Positions 61,918-64,000 of a stretch of 64,000 bases of DNA are shown here, one piece after another. Source of the DNA: Halosimplex rubrum (GTDB taxonomy: Archaea; Halobacteriota; Halobacteria; Halobacteriales; Haloarculaceae); the NCBI RefSeq assembly GCF_013415885.1, contig NZ_CP058910.1, positions 1,798,001 to 1,862,000 on the forward strand, in the 5' to 3' direction. The notes beneath the pieces were generated by a model. It was not told the origin of the DNA. It ran no database searches and saw nothing but the letters and a program-made list of their open reading frames with translations. Both the position numbers and the translations under genes were made by a program. The stretch's first letter is position 1, and each line of letters opens with the position of its first letter.

Positions 61918-62313
61918 TCAGAAGTAGACGGCCGCCTCGTTCGCACCCAGCGACGCCCCCTCCCACGTGCCGCCAGCGTCGGAGAGTGCCAGCGCCGGGC
62001 CACCGCTGGACGGGGCCAGCTGGCCGTCGGTGGCGCTCACGTCCAGTCGGTCGCCGCCGACCGTCGCCGACGCGACGTTCATGATGACGACACCCGATAG
62101 CGCGAGCGTCTCCTCGTCGCCATCGGCGCCGTGGTCTTCGGTCGCAGCGCCCGCGAACTCCTCGCCAGCGTCCGTGTCTCCGCTGTTTGCCTGTGTCTGC
62201 TTGCCGGTGCTCTGGTCGATCGCGACGGCGTCGCCGGCCGTCGGCGTGCCGTCGGTGGTCAGACCAGTCGTGTCCGCACCGGCCTGGCCGATGTGTCCGA
62301 GATCCTTGGGCAT
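61918..62313 (-). CDS. Capsid cement/decoration protein (DUF2190-like)
   Basis: The 131-residue protein (MPKDLGHIGQAGADTTGLTT) has the strand pattern DAVAIDQSTGKQTQANSGD and FAGAATEDHGADGDE typical of DUF2190 capsid cement proteins. It lies just upstream of the capsid gene. Confidence 0.65.
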   Translation of the reverse strand: MPKDLGHIGQAGADTTGLTTDGTPTAGDAVAIDQSTGKQTQANSGDTDAGEEFAGAATEDHGADGDEETLALSGVVIMNVASATVGGDRLDVSATDGQLAPSSGGPALALSDAGGTWEGASLGANEAAVYF

Positions 62314-62315
62314 TG

Positions 62316-63854
62316 TCAGATCGCCTCCAGGGCCGCCTCGTAGTCGTCCGTGTCCGCGAGCTCGCACGCCTCCTCACGCAGTTCGGCCTCGCGAGAGTCC
62401 GGCAGCGAACTGCCGAGAGCGGCGAGCTTCTGATCGATCTCCTTGATGCGTTCGCGGCCCTCGTCTTCGAGCGCCGCAGTGTTGCCGCCACCCCCACCGC
62501 CACCAGACTGGACGTCCGGTGCAGGGTCGTCGGCGAGATCCTCGTCGAGGTCGTCGAAGCGCTCGCGAAGTTCTGCGAGCTCGAACCGACTGACGAAGTC
62601 GTCCTCGTCGAGGGTGGAGTTGTGGTCGGCGAGTCGGGCAGCGTAGGCCCGCTTGGCCTCTTCGACCTCTTCCTCCAGTTCCGCGACGGTCTCCTCTTTC
62701 GCCTCCAGCTCCGCCTGGAGGGACTCGATCTCTTCGTCCTTCTCGTCGACGCGCTCCAGCAGCGCTTCGACGTCGTGTCCGTTGCCGTCCCCGTTGTCGG
62801 GGTCGTTGGATCCGTTATTCATGTCTGTCGTGTCCGTAGGTTCGTCATCGGCCGATGCATCGGCGCCGGCGCCGCCCAGGACCTCGCCCTCGGGAGTGGA
62901 TCCGTCAGCAGGGTCATCGGGGCCTGTGCCGGCCGCCAGTTCAGCGACCGCGCCGGCGACGGCCTTGACATCGAGGTCCGACGCCAACGCCGCCATCTCC
63001 GCCTCGGCGTCTGTCGCCAGCCTCTCCGGGTCGATCGGAGGCGTCGAGAAGGCGTCGTTGAGCGGGCGGAGTTTGCCGTGTAGGTCCTCGCGGGAGGCGC
63101 TTCCCCGCGGACCGACACTGTAGGCCGCGGCGACGTTGCCCCGCCGCAGGTAGCCGTCCGAATCGACTACCGGGTACGACGAGGCCGATTTCGTATCGGC
63201 GTCGAAGAGGTGGTGAGGTTCGTAGTCGTCATTCGGGATGGCGCTCTCGTCGAGCTTGCCGCCACGCGTCCCGCGATATCGGACGCCGGACTCGGTCGTG
63301 TAGGCGTTTAGCTCAGCCCCCGTGTCCAGCACGTCGACGATGTCGCCAGCCGAGAGGGCTGCGACGGCGGGGTTGGACTCGGCCGGCCCCGGCGCCGTGT
63401 AGTTGCCAGCGCTGGCGCCCTTCTCAGGCGTCGCGAGGCCCGTGTACTCGTAGCCGCGCATGATGACCGCGCCGGTGTCCTCATGCCGTTCGACATCCGA
63501 TGCGTTCCCCGCCTCGATCGAAACCTCGCGATCGCCACGTGACAACTCCGTCGCGATCGTCTCGTCTTCGAGACCGGCCTCGTAGACTACACCAACACCG
63601 TCCTCGTAGGCGGCCCGTAGCACAGTCCCGATAGCCTCCCGGTCGCCGTCACCGTGCGACCGGAAGACGGTTCGGCCCTCGAGTGTTGCTGCGGCGGCTT
63701 CGACCTCCTCGGCCGGCCAGTACTTCGGACTGTTCTTGCCGATCGTGAGTTCGTCCTCGCCGTGAGCGACGCCGTGAACGATGTGCTCGTAGTCGTCGCG
63801 GTCGCTGTCGGCGAGGTGGGCGATGCGGCTCTGGGTCGTGGATGTAGTGGACAT
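62316..63854 (-). CDS. Prohead protease fused to scaffold-like coiled coil
   Basis: The 512-residue protein has an N-terminal domain of prohead-protease type (residues ~20-170, ITH-like GVAHGEDELTIG, then EAGNASDVERHE), a middle linker, then an Asp/Gly-rich break and a C-terminal coiled coil (residues ~345-430) as in scaffolds. An in-frame ATG at 62822 opens the coiled-coil half and could give a free scaffold, as with lambda C/Nu3. The protease class (S78 or related) is not certain. Confidence 0.62.
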   Translation of the reverse strand: MSTTSTTQSRIAHLADSDRDDYEHIVHGVAHGEDELTIGKNSPKYWPAEEVEAAAATLEGRTVFRSHGDGDREAIGTVLRAAYEDGVGVVYEAGLEDETIATELSRGDREVSIEAGNASDVERHEDTGAVIMRGYEYTGLATPEKGASAGNYTAPGPAESNPAVAALSAGDIVDVLDTGAELNAYTTESGVRYRGTRGGKLDESAIPNDDYEPHHLFDADTKSASSYPVVDSDGYLRRGNVAAAYSVGPRGSASREDLHGKLRPLNDAFSTPPIDPERLATDAEAEMAALASDLDVKAVAGAVAELAAGTGPDDPADGSTPEGEVLGGAGADASADDEPTDTTDMNNGSNDPDNGDGNGHDVEALLERVDEKDEEIESLQAELEAKEETVAELEEEVEEAKRAYAARLADHNSTLDEDDFVSRFELAELRERFDDLDEDLADDPAPDVQSGGGGGGGNTAALEDEGRERIKEIDQKLAALGSSLPDSREAELREEACELADTDDYEAALEAI

Positions 63855-63875
63855 GTTGTGCTGGCCTCCAGTCGG

Positions 63876-64000
63876 TTATCCGATGACCGGCAGGATCGTA
63901 CACCGGCAGTTCGGATGCGCCGGCGGAGATAGCCGGTACTCGCCGGCAAGGTGGTCCGGCTCGTCACCCGACGGCTCGAACGTGAACGTCCCAGTCCTGA
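63876..64000 (-). CDS. MuF/SPP1 gp7-like head morphogenesis protein, C-terminal end (partial)
   Basis: The frame entering from the right edge ends FTFEPSGDEPDHLAGEYRLS, PPAHPNCRCTILPVIG. The H-P-x-C-R-C end is the hallmark of the phage minor head (MuF/SPP1 gp7) family. The rest of the gene lies outside. It would be followed upstream by portal and terminase. Confidence 0.75.
   Translation of the reverse strand, partial: RTGTFTFEPSGDEPDHLAGEYRLSPPAHPNCRCTILPVIG

Larger units (their letters stand above)
32346..64000. mobile_element. Integrated tailed virus (provirus), left part; continues beyond window
   Basis: The region opens with a tyrosine recombinase and holds a PhiH1-like repressor, Orc1/Cdc6, dense ATGA-coupled small genes, and a complete tail and head-completion set with HK97-fold capsid, cement and protease genes. 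The late genes run leftward. The left boundary is placed between the host-like wHTH gene and the integrase. No tRNA or att repeat was recognised. The right end, terminase and portal lie outside. Confidence 0.9.

Noticed and set aside
1-64000. CRISPR array or cas genes
   Set aside because: No regularly spaced repeats and no Cas motifs were noticed.

Overview
The window is very GC-rich and its genes use the codons, acidic proteins, leaderless TATA promoters and gene families of a halophilic archaeon (class Halobacteria). Examples are a CetZ tubulin homologue, DUF7344 and DICT regulators, a Bat-type PAS/GAF/HTH sensor, the eL43-rpoP-pcc1 cluster and a PhiH1-type repressor. The genus cannot be named from the sequence alone.

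Positions 1 to about 32,350 look like ordinary host chromosome. From the left they hold: the C-terminal half of Smc with scpA and cetZ; a PhzF-family enzyme and phosphoenolpyruvate synthase; a PIN/AbrB toxin-antitoxin pair; an SDR oxidoreductase; a DUF7344-DICT regulator pair; mfnA; a VTT membrane protein; a small wHTH/membrane-protein pair; metG; an ABC-2 exporter; an NfeD/stomatin membrane-microdomain pair; several small regulators; a TRAM protein; a cysteine-cluster protein; an MBL hydrolase; truD; a NUDIX enzyme; the ribosome/RNA polymerase/KEOPS cluster; and an 888-residue multi-PAS sensor.

From about 32,350 to the right edge the window is an integrated tailed virus (siphovirus-like, HK97-fold capsid) that continues past position 64,000. 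A left-end tyrosine recombinase is followed by a leftward operon of ATGA-coupled zinc-finger and wHTH genes, a divergent PhiH1-like repressor with palindromes, and an Orc1/Cdc6 gene flanked by direct repeats (a likely viral origin). Next come a TPR-like gene, a Tat lipoprotein cargo gene and a second operon of very small genes. The leftward late region, read in transcription order from the right edge, encodes: MuF-like protein (partial), protease/scaffold, capsid cement, major capsid protein, connector and neck proteins, a tail fibre with a polysaccharide-deacetylase domain, and a sulfatase-like enzyme. After a second recombinase on the other strand come a repeat-rich Ala/Pro/Gly protein, the tail tube, tail-assembly chaperones, the tape measure, a hub-like protein, a tail-tip protein and a PQQ beta-propeller protein. 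Terminase and portal are not seen and should lie to the right.

The strongest unusual signals are these: (1) a canonical -1 frameshift heptamer GGGAAAC with a downstream hairpin, exactly where tailed phages make a G/GT tail-chaperone fusion, here in an archaeal virus; (2) a lower-GC cassette that replaces the C-terminal part of the tail fibre and adds a sulfatase-like gene beside a recombinase; (3) an Orc1/Cdc6 gene bracketed by 17-base direct repeats and a 13-base inverted repeat; (4) a one-base frameshift breaking an otherwise intact wHTH gene in the early operon; (5) a PQQ propeller and a repeat-rich fibre-like protein in the tail operon.
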